DNA from: Pseudooceanicola algae
GTDB taxonomy: Bacteria > Pseudomonadota > Alphaproteobacteria > Rhodobacterales > Rhodobacteraceae
Assembly (NCBI RefSeq): GCF_003590145.2
Contig: NZ_CP060436.1
Coordinates: 1,832,001 to 1,896,000, forward strand
Direction of reading: 5' to 3'
DNA: 64,000 nt
Position 1 is the stretch's first letter, and each line of letters opens with the position of its first letter. The notes under the pieces were generated by a model. The model worked only from the letters and a program-made list of their open reading frames with translations, made no database searches and was not told where the DNA came from. Position numbers and translations under genes: made by a program. This document shows, in pieces, positions 49,716-58,771 of this stretch.

Positions 49716-50766
49716 AGCCAAGGACCTCCGTGCGTTGTTCGTGCTGGCCAAGGAAGGCGCGGGCGGCGTCGGCGCGGTCCGCATCGACCGAAATCAGCAG
49801 ATTGCCGAAGGGGCGCGGACCGATCTCTTCGACGGCGCCGGCCAGGATATTGACGTGAATGCCCATTTCGGTGCCCATCCGCGCCAGCAGCGGCTCGGTG
49901 GCCTTTTCCCCGACGAAGGTGATGCGCAGCACTTCCTGCGCGGGGCCTTCGGGCCGGGTCTCAACCAGTTGGCGGGCGATGAAATTGGGCATCGTCACGC
50001 CGGTCACGCTGGACAGGAAGCTTTTCGTCGTGGGGTGGCGCGGCGCGGTGAAGACGTCGTAGGTCGCACCCTCTTCGACGATCCGGCCGCCTTCGATCAC
50101 CGCCACGTGGCTGGCGATATCGCGCACGACGGCCATTTCGTGGGTGATCAGAAGGATCGTCAGGCCGAGGTCGCGGTTGATGTCCGCCAGCAGCTTCAGC
50201 ACCGTCTGCGTCGTCTCGGGATCAAGCGCGGATGTCGCTTCGTCCGACAACAGCACCTTGGGCCGCGTGGCCAGCGCCCGCGCGACGCCGACGCGCTGTT
50301 TCTGCCCGCCCGACAATTCGGAAGGATAGCGGTTGCGAAACGCCTCCAGTCCGACGCGGGCGATCAGATCGTCCACACGGGCCCTGATCTCTGGCGTGGG
50401 CGTGCCGGCGATTTCCAGCGGCAGGGCCACGTTTTCGGCCACCGTGCGCGATGACAGCAGGTTGAAGTGCTGGAAGATCATGCCGACTTCGCGGCGGATA
50501 TCGCGCAGCCCTGCGGCGCCGGCGGCGCCGACGTCCCGGCCCGCAACGACGACCTGGCCCGAGGTCGGCTTTTCCAGACCGTTGACCATGCGCAGCAAGG
50601 TGGACTTGCCCGCCCCCGATCGCCCGATGATGCCGGTGATGGTGCCCGGCTCGACGCTCAGCGAGATGCCTTCCAGCGCCATGACATTGCCACCGCCCTT
50701 CTTGGGGAATGTCTTCCCGACCGCGTCGAAGGTAATGGCCGCTCCTGTCGTGGTATCAGTCTGCAT
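49705..50766 (-). CDS. metN: Methionine ABC transporter ATP-binding protein
   Basis: 353 residues from ATG 50766. Walker A GRSGAGKS, signature LSGGQKQR, Walker B VLLSDEATSALDPETT, then a C-terminal NIL/ACT-like regulatory domain (VLRITFVGEKATEPLLARM) that in this family binds methionine and causes trans-inhibition. First gene of the metNIQ operon. The leader upstream contains an intrinsic terminator and further hairpins, so expression is probably attenuated. A longer reading from ATG 50874 would overlap the leader structures and is less likely. Confidence 0.93.
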   Translation of the reverse strand: MQTDTTTGAAITFDAVGKTFPKKGGGNVMALEGISLSVEPGTITGIIGRSGAGKSTLLRMVNGLEKPTSGQVVVAGRDVGAAGAAGLRDIRREVGMIFQHFNLLSSRTVAENVALPLEIAGTPTPEIRARVDDLIARVGLEAFRNRYPSELSGGQKQRVGVARALATRPKVLLSDEATSALDPETTQTVLKLLADINRDLGLTILLITHEMAVVRDIASHVAVIEGGRIVEEGATYDVFTAPRHPTTKSFLSSVTGVTMPNFIARQLVETRPEGPAQEVLRITFVGEKATEPLLARMGTEMGIHVNILAGAVEEIGPRPFGNLLISVDADRADAARAFLGQHEQRTEVLGYVR

Positions 50767-51289
50767 TCCGCTTCGGGTGCCTCCGGCTGTTGCTGTTGGC
50801 GGCGGTAGACCGGAACCGCCGGCGAGGGGCAACCCCCCCTCGTGGAACTCTGGGAAAAGGTCCCGAAAGCCCATGAAACTGCGAATAAAACAGGCTTCCG
50901 TGATGAAAGCCCCGGCCTGTGGGAAACCTCCCCGCCCCTATGTCAGACGCTGCTTTCCCGGTTGCAGGGGGCAGCGATTTCGCCGTTTGGCGGCCATGGC
51001 GGACCCTGGAACATTGTCCGCCCCGGCCGAACGGCAAGAGCCTGGTTGCGCAAATTCTTCCTACCTCATCCACCAGAAAGCAGCCCGGGGCGCCTTCTGC
51101 AACGCTGCCCTATTGCCATCAGTTGACGGACTTCACCAGCCCGAACCCTAAGGTACCCCATCAGATTTCCGAGGCGTCTGTGCGCGTTTCCACGACTGGA
51201 GCCGTCGCAGCCCACCCCCCGACATCCGGCAAGCGAGAGATTGGCGGCAGGTGCAGACCATCGCCGGGCTGCCACAAGGGCGGCGCGGC
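50767..51289 (-). promoter_or_regulatory. 523-base metN upstream region with structured leader
   Basis: On the minus strand, before metN: a CGCTGC...GCAGCG stem (50947-50974 area), a terminator-like hairpin (50884-50911), then CGAGGGG-N6-CCCCTCG and GGCGGT-N8-ACCGCC hairpins close to the start. A 19-codon frame (MAAKRRNRCPLQPGKQRLT) lies ahead of the terminator and contains only its initiating methionine. The part beyond 51000, next to the M19 gene end, shows nothing I can name. Confidence 0.6.
50884..50911 (-). terminator. Intrinsic terminator in the metN leader (attenuator candidate)
   Basis: GGCTTTC-ATCAC-GGAAGCC (one G-U pair) followed by TGTTTTATT on the minus strand, 118 bases before the metN start codon. 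A terminator between promoter and first gene implies regulated readthrough. Confidence 0.75.
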
Positions 51290-52321
51290 CTACTGCCCCC
51301 AGGTGCGCTCCAGCGTCGCGACCCAGTTGCGATGCGCGATCTTGGCAATGTCCTCATCGGAGTAGCCCGCACGCGCCAGGGCGCCAAGCAGGTGCTGCAC
51401 GTCCGAGACGTCGCGCATCTGGCGGGCCATGAAGGTCCCGTCGAAATCCGAGCCGAGCGCCACGTGGTCGATGCCCACCCGCTCGACCAGGTAGTCGATA
51501 TGGCGCAGCATGACATCCAGACCCATCTCGGGATCGCGGATGCCTTCCGGATGCAGGAAGCGCACGCCGAAGTTCAGCCCGACCAGCCCGCCCGTGTCGC
51601 GGATCGCGTCCAGCTGGCGGTCGGTGGCGTTGCGGCTGTGCGGGCAGATCGCGAAGGCGTTGGAATGCGAGGCGACCAGCGGCGCATCCGAGATCGCGGC
51701 GATGTCCCGGAACCCGGCATCGTTCATGTGCGACAGGTCGACCATGATCTTCAGCTCGTTGCAAAGCCGGATCAGGTCCTTGCCTGCCGCGCTCAGCCCG
51801 CCGCCCAAGTCCGGGTCGTGGCCCATCACGAAGGGCACGCCATGGGCAAAGATGTTCGGGCGGCTCCAGACCGGGCCAAGCGTGCGCAGACCGGCGGCAT
51901 GCAGCACGTGGATCAGGTCCAGGTCCGGCGTCGCGGCCTCGATCCCTTCGATATGGAAGACGGCGGCGAAACTGCCGGCGGCCATGGCGGCGCGGATCTC
52001 GGCGGCGCTGCGGCACAGGGTGACTGCGCCGTTGGACTGGCGGGTGATGCGGTGCAGCAGCGCCGCCTGCGCGAGGGTCTGTTGCAGCGCGGCAGGCTGG
52101 GGCACCGGGGGCAGGTCGCCATTGGCGTCCAGCGTCTGGTCATCCGTGCTGACCCAGACGGCGCAAAGCCCGCCCGCAAACCCCGATGCCTGGGCGCGCG
52201 GCAGATCCACCTGCATGTCGGGCGCGCCTTCCAGGAACCGGGTCTCGGCCCCTGCGGGGCCGCGCAGCAGCTTGGACAAGACGTCGTTGTGACCGTCGAA
52301 GACGGGGATTGGGGCGGTCAT
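51290..52321 (-). CDS. Membrane-dipeptidase-like metallopeptidase (peptidase M19)
   Basis: 343 residues. Renal-dipeptidase fold with all zinc ligands: His11 and Asp13 (DGHND), bridging Glu125 (FHIEGIEA), His198 (DLSHMND) and His219 (ASHSNA), plus GSDFDG near 290. No signal peptide, so a cytoplasmic dipeptidase. Its ATG overlaps the stop of the isoaspartyl peptidase gene (ATGA), and it ends the ten-gene operon. M19 enzymes cleave a wide range of L-D and L-L dipeptides; here it probably finishes hydrolysis of the imported compound. The exact substrate is open. Confidence 0.92.
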   Translation of the reverse strand: MTAPIPVFDGHNDVLSKLLRGPAGAETRFLEGAPDMQVDLPRAQASGFAGGLCAVWVSTDDQTLDANGDLPPVPQPAALQQTLAQAALLHRITRQSNGAVTLCRSAAEIRAAMAAGSFAAVFHIEGIEAATPDLDLIHVLHAAGLRTLGPVWSRPNIFAHGVPFVMGHDPDLGGGLSAAGKDLIRLCNELKIMVDLSHMNDAGFRDIAAISDAPLVASHSNAFAICPHSRNATDRQLDAIRDTGGLVGLNFGVRFLHPEGIRDPEMGLDVMLRHIDYLVERVGIDHVALGSDFDGTFMARQMRDVSDVQHLLGALARAGYSDEDIAKIAHRNWVATLERTWGQ

Positions 52322-53277
52322 GGCTGCACCTCGTGGATCTCGTCATGGGTGGCGACGAAGGCGCGGCCCTCGGGGGTGACCCAGCCCCGGAACATGCCGG
52401 CGGTGTTGTAGGGGGCGCTGACCGCGCCGTTGCCGTCCAGCGCCACCAGCCCGGCGCCGACGATCCCCGTGGTCTGCGACGAGCCCGACAGATCCACGTG
52501 GACCACGTGTTCGGCGGCCTGCGACAGGCTTTCCCCCAGGTAGGAGACCCGCGCGGCGATCTCGTGGCCCACCACGTGGCGGATGAAGAATTCGCCCTTG
52601 CCGGTGCCCGAAACGGCGCAGACGCCGTCCCTTGCATAGGTGCCCGCGCCGATCACCGGGGTATCCCCGACCCGACCCGCCGGTTTGTTGGTATAGCCCC
52701 CGGTCGAGGTCGCGGCCGCCAGGTGCCCGGCCGCGTCCAGCGCGACCGCGCCGACCGTGCCGTGCTTCTCGTTCTCGCTGGCCTCTGTCCCGGCGGCGGC
52801 ATGGGCCTTCATCGCGGCCAGCGCCTCGATCCGCTTCGGCGTGGTGAAGTAGTCCTGCGGCATCACCTGCAGGCCCGTTTGGGCCGCGAAATCATCCGCG
52901 GCAGCACCGGTCAGGAAGACCGCGCGACCGTCCTTCATCAGGGCACGGGCGGCCCGCACCGGGTTGCGGATGCCGCGCGCCGCGCTGAGCGCGCCGGCTT
53001 CCAGCGTGGCCCCGTCCATGATCGAGGCGTCCAGCTCGTGAATCCCGTCCTCGTTCAGCGCGGCGCCGTGGCCGGCGTTGAAATGGGGGCTGTCCTCCAT
53101 CACCACGACCGCGGCTTCGACCGCCTCCACCGAGGTGCCGCCGCCCTTCAGCACCGACCAGCCGGCGGACAGGGCGCGGCCAAGATCCTGCCGCGCCTCG
53201 GCCCAGTCCGCGTCGCTCATGCTGTCGAGCGGCAGCACGCCGCAGCCTCCGTGGATCGCAAGTGCAGTGGTCGTCAT
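52318..53277 (-). CDS. Isoaspartyl peptidase/L-asparaginase (Ntn hydrolase)
   Basis: 319 residues. Starts with ALAIHGGCG and FNAGHGAALNEDG, both typical of the family, and has the autocleavage/nucleophile site HGTVGAVALD with Thr174. Maturation should split the chain before Thr174 into alpha and beta subunits. It hydrolyses beta-aspartyl dipeptides or asparagine. GMFRGW and GTGKGEFFIRH follow in the beta chain. It lies between the first HyuA-like gene (51 bases) and the M19 gene (overlap), indicating a role in the same degradation route, perhaps releasing an amino acid after ring opening. Confidence 0.92.
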   Translation of the reverse strand: MTTTALAIHGGCGVLPLDSMSDADWAEARQDLGRALSAGWSVLKGGGTSVEAVEAAVVVMEDSPHFNAGHGAALNEDGIHELDASIMDGATLEAGALSAARGIRNPVRAARALMKDGRAVFLTGAAADDFAAQTGLQVMPQDYFTTPKRIEALAAMKAHAAAGTEASENEKHGTVGAVALDAAGHLAAATSTGGYTNKPAGRVGDTPVIGAGTYARDGVCAVSGTGKGEFFIRHVVGHEIAARVSYLGESLSQAAEHVVHVDLSGSSQTTGIVGAGLVALDGNGAVSAPYNTAGMFRGWVTPEGRAFVATHDEIHEVQP

Positions 53278-53328
53278 GTCGCGTGTCCTGTTCTGATGCG
53301 GGACCGCCCGGGCCGGGCGGCCCGTTGG

Positions 53329-54867
53329 TCAGCCAAAGCTGATATCACCGATGACCCGCACGCGCACCCGCCGGGCGCCGCCGGGCAGGTAGGCGATGGG
53401 GATGTCCTCGACCTCGAGGACCTGCAGGCTGGCCTCATCTGCCCCGGCATCGATGGCGGCCCTGCGCGCAGCGGCCTCGGCCTCTGCCAGGGCCTGTTCG
53501 CGGGTCATGTCGGAAAAGACCTGGTCGACCTCGCCCGACACCTGCGCCATGGCCGCGCCCAGGGCATTGGCGACCCCCGCATTCTCGACCCGGATCACGG
53601 CGCTGGCACCCGGAACCTCGTCCGGGATCAGGAAGGCCCCGCCCCCCACCGCGATCAGCGGAACGTCTTCGGCCGAGGTCTTCATCTGGTCGAAGTTCTC
53701 GGCCACCATGGCACGGATCCGCGCCAGCGCGGTCTGCACGAAATCGGGGTCCAGATCGGCCACAAGCGCCGGGTCGCCCATCTCGATCAACCCCGCCGCC
53801 ACGGCGATGTCCGAGGTGGTCAGCGTCGCGCCGCCAAAGACGCGGGCGTCCTGCAGGATGCGGTAGCCGACCGATTTCGGCCCGATGGCGCCGGTTTCGG
53901 GATCGACGATCGTGCCGCCGCCAAGCGCGACCGGCAGCAGGTCGGGCATGCGGAACAGGGTGCGCACCCCGCCGATATGGACGATGTTGTTCGCCTCGCG
54001 CGGGAAGCCCCCGACAAGGCAGCCGATATCCGAGGTGGTCCCGCCGACATCCACCACCATCGCGTCGCTCAACCCCGTCAGGAAGGCCGCGCCACGCATG
54101 GAATTCGTCGGCCCGGAGGCAAAGCTGAACACCGGATTGGCCGCGGCCACATCCGCCAGCGCCACGGTGCCGTCGTTCTGGGTCAGGAAGAAGGGCGCCT
54201 GCAGCCCGATGTCGTCCAGCGCGGTCTTGAAGGCCTGCACCGTGGTCTTGCCAAGCGACTGCAGGGCGGCATTCAGCAGCGCGACGTTTTCGCGCTCCAG
54301 CAGGCCGATCCGGCCCAGGCTGTTGGACAGGGTGATGCGCGCCTCGGGGATGACCGAGCGGACGATCTCGGCAGCGCGGTCCTCGCATTCGGTGGTCAGG
54401 GGCGAAAAGGTCGCCGAAATCGCCACCGAGGTCACCCCGGCATCGCGGATCTTCAGCGCCGCATCGCGCACCTCGTCCTCGCGCATCGGGACCAGCGGGC
54501 TGCCGTCGTATTCATGTCCGCCATGCACCATGAAGATCATCGGATCGACGGCGCGGTAGAGGTCCTCGGGCCAGTCGCACATCGGCGGCAGGGAGGCCCC
54601 GGTGGGCAATGCGACGCGGATGGCCGCCACCCGTTCCAGCCGGGACCTTTCGACCACGGCATTGGTGAAATGCGTCGTGCCGATCATCACCGCGTCCAGC
54701 GGGCGGGGCGTGTCGTTGATATGCGCCGCCACATGGGCCAGCGCGGCCTTGACGCCGGACATCACATCCTGCGTCGTGGGAACCTTGATCGAGGCGATGA
54801 TGCTGTCACCGTCGATCAGCACGGCGTCCGTATTGGTGCCGCCGACATCAATGCCGATACGTTTCAT
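53329..54867 (-). CDS. HyuA-like hydantoinase/oxoprolinase family protein, copy 1
   Basis: 512 residues, shorter than the roughly 680-700 residues of ordinary HyuA. ATP-binding actin-like motifs: IGIDVGGTNTDAVLID at the start, SFASGPTNSMRGAAFL and VVDVGGTTSDIG in the middle, and VALGGGTIVDPETG later. It is clearly paralogous to the HyuA-like gene at 58764-60353 (about half of positions look identical by eye). The family opens cyclic amides with ATP. Its start overlaps the DUF917 stop (ATGA). No HyuB partner is present; DUF917 takes that place in both pairs. Confidence 0.88.
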   Translation of the reverse strand: MKRIGIDVGGTNTDAVLIDGDSIIASIKVPTTQDVMSGVKAALAHVAAHINDTPRPLDAVMIGTTHFTNAVVERSRLERVAAIRVALPTGASLPPMCDWPEDLYRAVDPMIFMVHGGHEYDGSPLVPMREDEVRDAALKIRDAGVTSVAISATFSPLTTECEDRAAEIVRSVIPEARITLSNSLGRIGLLERENVALLNAALQSLGKTTVQAFKTALDDIGLQAPFFLTQNDGTVALADVAAANPVFSFASGPTNSMRGAAFLTGLSDAMVVDVGGTTSDIGCLVGGFPREANNIVHIGGVRTLFRMPDLLPVALGGGTIVDPETGAIGPKSVGYRILQDARVFGGATLTTSDIAVAAGLIEMGDPALVADLDPDFVQTALARIRAMVAENFDQMKTSAEDVPLIAVGGGAFLIPDEVPGASAVIRVENAGVANALGAAMAQVSGEVDQVFSDMTREQALAEAEAAARRAAIDAGADEASLQVLEVEDIPIAYLPGGARRVRVRVIGDISFG

Positions 54868-55940
54868 TGGAATACCGATTCAAAGTCAATGTCATAGCCG
54901 AAGGCACGGGGACCGACAGCCGCCACGCCCGCGGGCGTCGTCAGGATCTTGGGCGCCGGCAGGGCCACCACGCTGACGCGCTGGCCATAGCGCACGGCCT
55001 CGGTGCCGATGGCGCCGCCCGACAGGCTGTCCAGCAGGCACAGCAGATCCGGGGTCATCGCCACCGGCACGCCGTCGCGGATGGCCACGGCCCATTCGTT
55101 CTGGAACGCCAGTTCAAGCGTCGCGCCGCGATCCGCGTCAATCCCCTCGATCACGGTCTTGCCGCGCAGGAAGCCGCCCGTGGTCGTGCGGTCCACATCG
55201 ACCACCTTGCCGCGAAACACCTGCTTGCCCTGCGCATGGTCAAGCACGGCCGCCACCGGGTCATCGTGGCGCGCGCGCGCGTCCAGCACCACGCGGCCAA
55301 GCGCGGTCGCCTGGGTGATCGTGTGGTGGATGCCCCAGTCCTTCACCTCGCGCCCCGTGCGGGGGGCCTTGCAGGTCGCGGCAGTCGAGCCGACGGCGGT
55401 ACAGGCCGCACGAGAGATCTTCTCCATCCATTTCCAGCTTTCGGCGCGGGCGACGATCACCTCGTTGTCGCGCACGTCCACCATCGACAGCGGGAACATC
55501 GACAGCCCGCCGATCGCGAAGGAGGTCATCTGCGCCTCGGGATAGGCGCGGCCCATGCAATCGGCATTCACCACCGGACGCCCCAGCAGCGCGGCCGCCA
55601 GGAAGGGCGACAGCGCATTGGCCCCGCCGATTTCCAGCGCCATGATGGCGCGGAAAGGGCGGCCCAGGTAATCCTCCATCAGCTCGACCGCGCGGGCCAT
55701 GTGGCGCGGATCCTTCAGGCGCTCCTGCCCGACCAGCGGTGCGCCCATGCCCGAGACCACGGCGACCATGTCGTCATCGGCCAGGTCCTCGGGCTGGATC
55801 ACCTGCACCCGCGCGCCATCGGCATAAAGGCGGCGCAGGTTCAGCGTCGAAAGATAGGGGTTGCCGCCGCCACCCGTACCCAGAATCCACGCGCCGGTGG
55901 CGAGGGATTCGATATTCTCTTCGGGAAATTCCTGGAGCAT
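54864..55940 (-). CDS. DUF917 (S-methyl-thiohydantoin-desulfurase-like) protein, copy 1
   Basis: 358 residues from ATG 55940. Glycine-rich ILGTGGGGNPYLSTLNLRRL near the start, GGANALSPFLAAALLGRPVV and CMGRAYPEAQM in the middle are diagnostic of PF06032, a family first called DUF917 and later named for S-methyl thiohydantoin desulfurase. It overlaps the HyuA-like gene downstream, so the two products probably form a complex or act in series. A strong hairpin lies between it and the binding-protein gene upstream. The reaction here is not proved; ring desulfuration or hydrolysis of a hydantoin-like substrate is the best guess. Confidence 0.85.
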   Translation of the reverse strand: MLQEFPEENIESLATGAWILGTGGGGNPYLSTLNLRRLYADGARVQVIQPEDLADDDMVAVVSGMGAPLVGQERLKDPRHMARAVELMEDYLGRPFRAIMALEIGGANALSPFLAAALLGRPVVNADCMGRAYPEAQMTSFAIGGLSMFPLSMVDVRDNEVIVARAESWKWMEKISRAACTAVGSTAATCKAPRTGREVKDWGIHHTITQATALGRVVLDARARHDDPVAAVLDHAQGKQVFRGKVVDVDRTTTGGFLRGKTVIEGIDADRGATLELAFQNEWAVAIRDGVPVAMTPDLLCLLDSLSGGAIGTEAVRYGQRVSVVALPAPKILTTPAGVAAVGPRAFGYDIDFESVFQ

Positions 55941-55963
55941 GTGTCTGCCTTGGCCTTGTGTCT

Positions 55964-55990
55964 GCCGGCCCCGCAAAAGGCGGGACCGGC
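55964..55990 (-). other. Strong intercistronic stem-loop after the peptide-binding-protein gene
   Basis: An 11-bp stem (GCCGGTCCCGC / GCGGGGCCGGC, one G-U) with loop CTTTT, 27 bases after the binding-protein stop, with no U-tract. Probably protects binding-protein mRNA and reduces downstream expression. Confidence 0.6.
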
Positions 55991-56017
55991 GTTGTCCATC
56001 GGGTCTGCTCGGGCCGA

Positions 56018-57610
56018 TCAGTCGACCGGGCATTCCCAGGTCATGGTCCAGAAGTTCAGACCCCAGCTTTGCATCGGGCGGAACTCATAGCCCTGCAGGC
56101 AGGCGTTGGCAGCGTAGCGGCGCATCGGGGCCACGGCCCAGACGGCCGGCTGCAGGTCGTAGATCTCCTGCTGCAGTTCCTTGTAGGTGGCGTTGATCTC
56201 TGCCGGGTCGGTCTGGTCACGCGACGTGTCGATCAGGGCGTCGATCTCGGGGTTCTGCAGCCATTCCATGGACCACCAGGTGCCTGCGGCCTTGGAATGG
56301 TACTGGTTGAAGAACATCGAATCCGGCGAAGGGTAGCTGGGGCTGACGTTGACCTGGGTCGAAGCCGGAGTCGTTTCCGGGCTGGAGGCCAGTTCGACGA
56401 TGCGGTTCCAGGGCTCGGGCCGGATATCGAGGGTGATTCCGATCTGGGCAAGGTTGGCCTGCATCAGCAGCGCGATTTCCTGTTCGAAGGCCAGCGAGGC
56501 GACGTAGCTGTTGACCAGCGTGATGTCTTCCCCGGCGTATTTCGACAGGGCCAGTTCTTCACGCGCCTTGTCGAGGTCATATTCCCCGGCCGGGAGATCA
56601 CCCTTGAAGGCTTCCTCGAAACGATCCGACAGGGGGCCGTGCATCGGCACACCGGGATAGATGATCTCCTGGATGGTCTCGTAATCCGTCGCATAGGCGA
56701 TGGCCCGGCGCACGTGAACGTCATCGGTCGGGTAAGTCTGGGTGTTCAGTTTGATCTGGAAGCCCCCGGCGGTGCGGGACTCGAGCAGCTTGTAACCCGA
56801 CATGCTGCCGATGGCCTCGAAGGTGTCGTTGCCGAGCCCGTGCGAGGACAGGCCAAGCTGGCCCTGTTCGGCCAGCGCGCGCACCGTCGCGTCGTCAGAC
56901 GTCTGCACGAAGCGGACCTCGTCGATGGGCGTGCCCTTGTCCCAGCCCAGGAAGTAATCCGGGTTGCGTTCGATCACCATGTCGGCCGAGCGGTTGTAGC
57001 TGGTCAGCGCATAGGGGCCCGAACCTGCCGAGTTGTCGCCGACGAAGGCTTCGCCATAGGGATCTTCGTCGGTCGCGTTGGCCTCGATCAGCGACTGGTT
57101 CAGGACCAGCAGCACCGGGGACGAAGCCAGGAAGGGCGAGAACGGACGGTTCAGCGTGATTTCGACGGTGGTGTCATCGGGGGCGGTGACGTTTTCGGGG
57201 TCGATCAGGTCGATCAGCAGGTTCGACGGACCCTTGTTGATCTTCAGCAGGCGCTGGATGGACCAGACCGCGTCAGAGGCGCCGAGCGCGCTGCCGTCCT
57301 GGAAGGTCACGTCGTCGCGCAGGTGGAAGGTATAGGTCAGACCGTCTTCGGAGATGTCCCAGGAGTTCGCCAGGTGCGGCACGATCTCGCCCGCGGGGGT
57401 GACCGTGGTCAGACCGTCGTACATGTTCACGGCCGCCATGTAGCCGGTGTAATCCGAGATCTTCGCCGGATCGAGCGAGCTGAAGATCTGCATCGTGTTG
57501 ACCACGGTCGAGATACGCTCCTGCGCAGTCGCCAGCGGCGCGGCACCAAGGCCAAGCGCCACCGAAAGGGCAAGGGCGGACAGCCCTGATTTGCTGAATT
57601 TTGCAGTCAT
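56018..57610 (-). CDS. Dpp/Opp-type periplasmic substrate-binding protein (SBP_bac_5)
   Basis: 530 residues with a signal peptide (MTAKFSKSGLSALALSVALG, cleavage likely after ATAQ/LATA). Mature part shows the family pattern MQIFSSLDPAKISDYTGYMA, VPHLANSWDISEDGLTYTFH and FQDGSALGASDAVWS. It binds peptides or peptide-like solutes in the periplasm for the two permeases and ATPase of the same operon. AGGAG precedes the ATG. It sits in the middle of the operon between the two DUF917 genes, which is unusual; such genes normally lie first, next to the permeases. Confidence 0.93.
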   Translation of the reverse strand: MTAKFSKSGLSALALSVALGLGAAPLATAQERISTVVNTMQIFSSLDPAKISDYTGYMAAVNMYDGLTTVTPAGEIVPHLANSWDISEDGLTYTFHLRDDVTFQDGSALGASDAVWSIQRLLKINKGPSNLLIDLIDPENVTAPDDTTVEITLNRPFSPFLASSPVLLVLNQSLIEANATDEDPYGEAFVGDNSAGSGPYALTSYNRSADMVIERNPDYFLGWDKGTPIDEVRFVQTSDDATVRALAEQGQLGLSSHGLGNDTFEAIGSMSGYKLLESRTAGGFQIKLNTQTYPTDDVHVRRAIAYATDYETIQEIIYPGVPMHGPLSDRFEEAFKGDLPAGEYDLDKAREELALSKYAGEDITLVNSYVASLAFEQEIALLMQANLAQIGITLDIRPEPWNRIVELASSPETTPASTQVNVSPSYPSPDSMFFNQYHSKAAGTWWSMEWLQNPEIDALIDTSRDQTDPAEINATYKELQQEIYDLQPAVWAVAPMRRYAANACLQGYEFRPMQSWGLNFWTMTWECPVD

Positions 57611-57640
57611 TTTTTTACTCCTGTTGGGTCGTTTATCGGT

Positions 57641-58771
57641 TCAGGCCGTCTGCGTATGTGCGGCAAGCGGCGCGAAGGGGATCTCGGGATAGCCGAAGGC
57701 AGCGGGGCCGACGACTTCCAGCGCCTTGCGGGTGCGCAGCAGGTCGTGACAGGGCACCGCAAGCACGGCAACCCGCTGGCCGTAGCGCAGCATTTCGGTG
57801 GTGATCGGGTAGCCGGTGTCGACGTCCAGCACGATGATCAGGTCGGGCACCGTGACCTCGACCTCACCTTCGCGGCGGAAGATCAGGAACTCGTTCTGGA
57901 TCGCGATGCTAGCCGTTTCGCCCTGGAAGGCATCAAAGCCGCCCAGTTCCAGGTCGCCCACCGCAAAGCCGCCCTTGAGGTGCCGCTTGAGGTCGGTGAT
58001 CTTGCCGGTGAAGACATGCCGCCCGCCTTCCAGCGCGCAGACCGTCGCCACCGGGTCGTCGCCGGTGCGCCGCGCATCCAGAACCGCCCGGCCCAGCCGG
58101 ATCGCCTTGGTGTAGCTGCGCGGGATCGCGTTGGCATGGACGAAGCTGGCCTGCATCGGGGCCGTGGCCAGCATTGCCGCGCCGCCCTGTGACACGACAC
58201 AGGCGCGCGCCATGCGCTCGTGAAAGACCTCGGTCACGGCGTTCTGGAAGACCACGCTGTTGCCATGCAAATCGCACATCACCGACGGGGTCGAGCTGTG
58301 CCCGTAGATCGAAAAGGTCGTCATCTGCATTTCCGGAAACGCGCGGCCCATGCCGTCGCAATCCAGCACCGGCAATCCGCCAAGCGCCGCCGTCACCAGC
58401 GGGTTCATCGCGTTCGCGCCGCCGATCTCCTCGCAGACGATCGCGTCGATCTTGCGGCCGGTCAGCTGCTCCATGCCCTGCAGGCAGCGCAGGCCCTCGC
58501 GGCCCTCGCGGATGCGTTCGGTGCCCACCACCGGCGCGCCGATGCCGCCGATGGACATGCAAAGCGCGTCCCCGGCGATCTTGTCGGTGGCCAGGATGGA
58601 CATCTTGTGTCCGGCCTTCATCGCCTCGCGCGTCAGCAGCTTGCCCTGATAGGGATTGCCGCCGCCGCCCGTCCCGAGGATCCCCGCGCCGACTTCCAGC
58701 GCGTCCAGATCCTCGAATGTCAGCTCCCACAGGTCGGCGGGATCATAGGTCAGTTCCGGGGTCTCAGACAT
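57641..58771 (-). CDS. DUF917 (S-methyl-thiohydantoin-desulfurase-like) protein, copy 2
   Basis: 376 residues from ATG 58771 (GGAAG upstream), overlapping the stop of the HyuA-like gene by 8 bases. Shares GILGTGGGGNPYQGKLLTRE, GGANAMNPLVTAALGGLPVL and CDGMGRAFPEMQM with copy 1. Differences include a longer N-terminus and a distinct middle (SQGGAAMLATAPMQASF), so the two copies may have different substrates or form a hetero-oligomer. Cytoplasmic. It is followed 30 bases later by the binding-protein gene. Confidence 0.85.
   Translation of the reverse strand: MSETPELTYDPADLWELTFEDLDALEVGAGILGTGGGGNPYQGKLLTREAMKAGHKMSILATDKIAGDALCMSIGGIGAPVVGTERIREGREGLRCLQGMEQLTGRKIDAIVCEEIGGANAMNPLVTAALGGLPVLDCDGMGRAFPEMQMTTFSIYGHSSTPSVMCDLHGNSVVFQNAVTEVFHERMARACVVSQGGAAMLATAPMQASFVHANAIPRSYTKAIRLGRAVLDARRTGDDPVATVCALEGGRHVFTGKITDLKRHLKGGFAVGDLELGGFDAFQGETASIAIQNEFLIFRREGEVEVTVPDLIIVLDVDTGYPITTEMLRYGQRVAVLAVPCHDLLRTRKALEVVGPAAFGYPEIPFAPLAAHTQTA

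Noticed and set aside
50950-51000. Cobalamin-riboswitch-like core (CGCTGCCCCCTGCAACCGG on the minus strand) in the metN leader
   Set aside because: Other conserved cobalamin elements, such as the box with GCCACTG and the GTCAGGAGACC-type segment, are not present.
51066-51275. 69-codon minus-strand frame between the M19 gene and metN
   Set aside because: No ribosome site, arginine-rich random-looking product.
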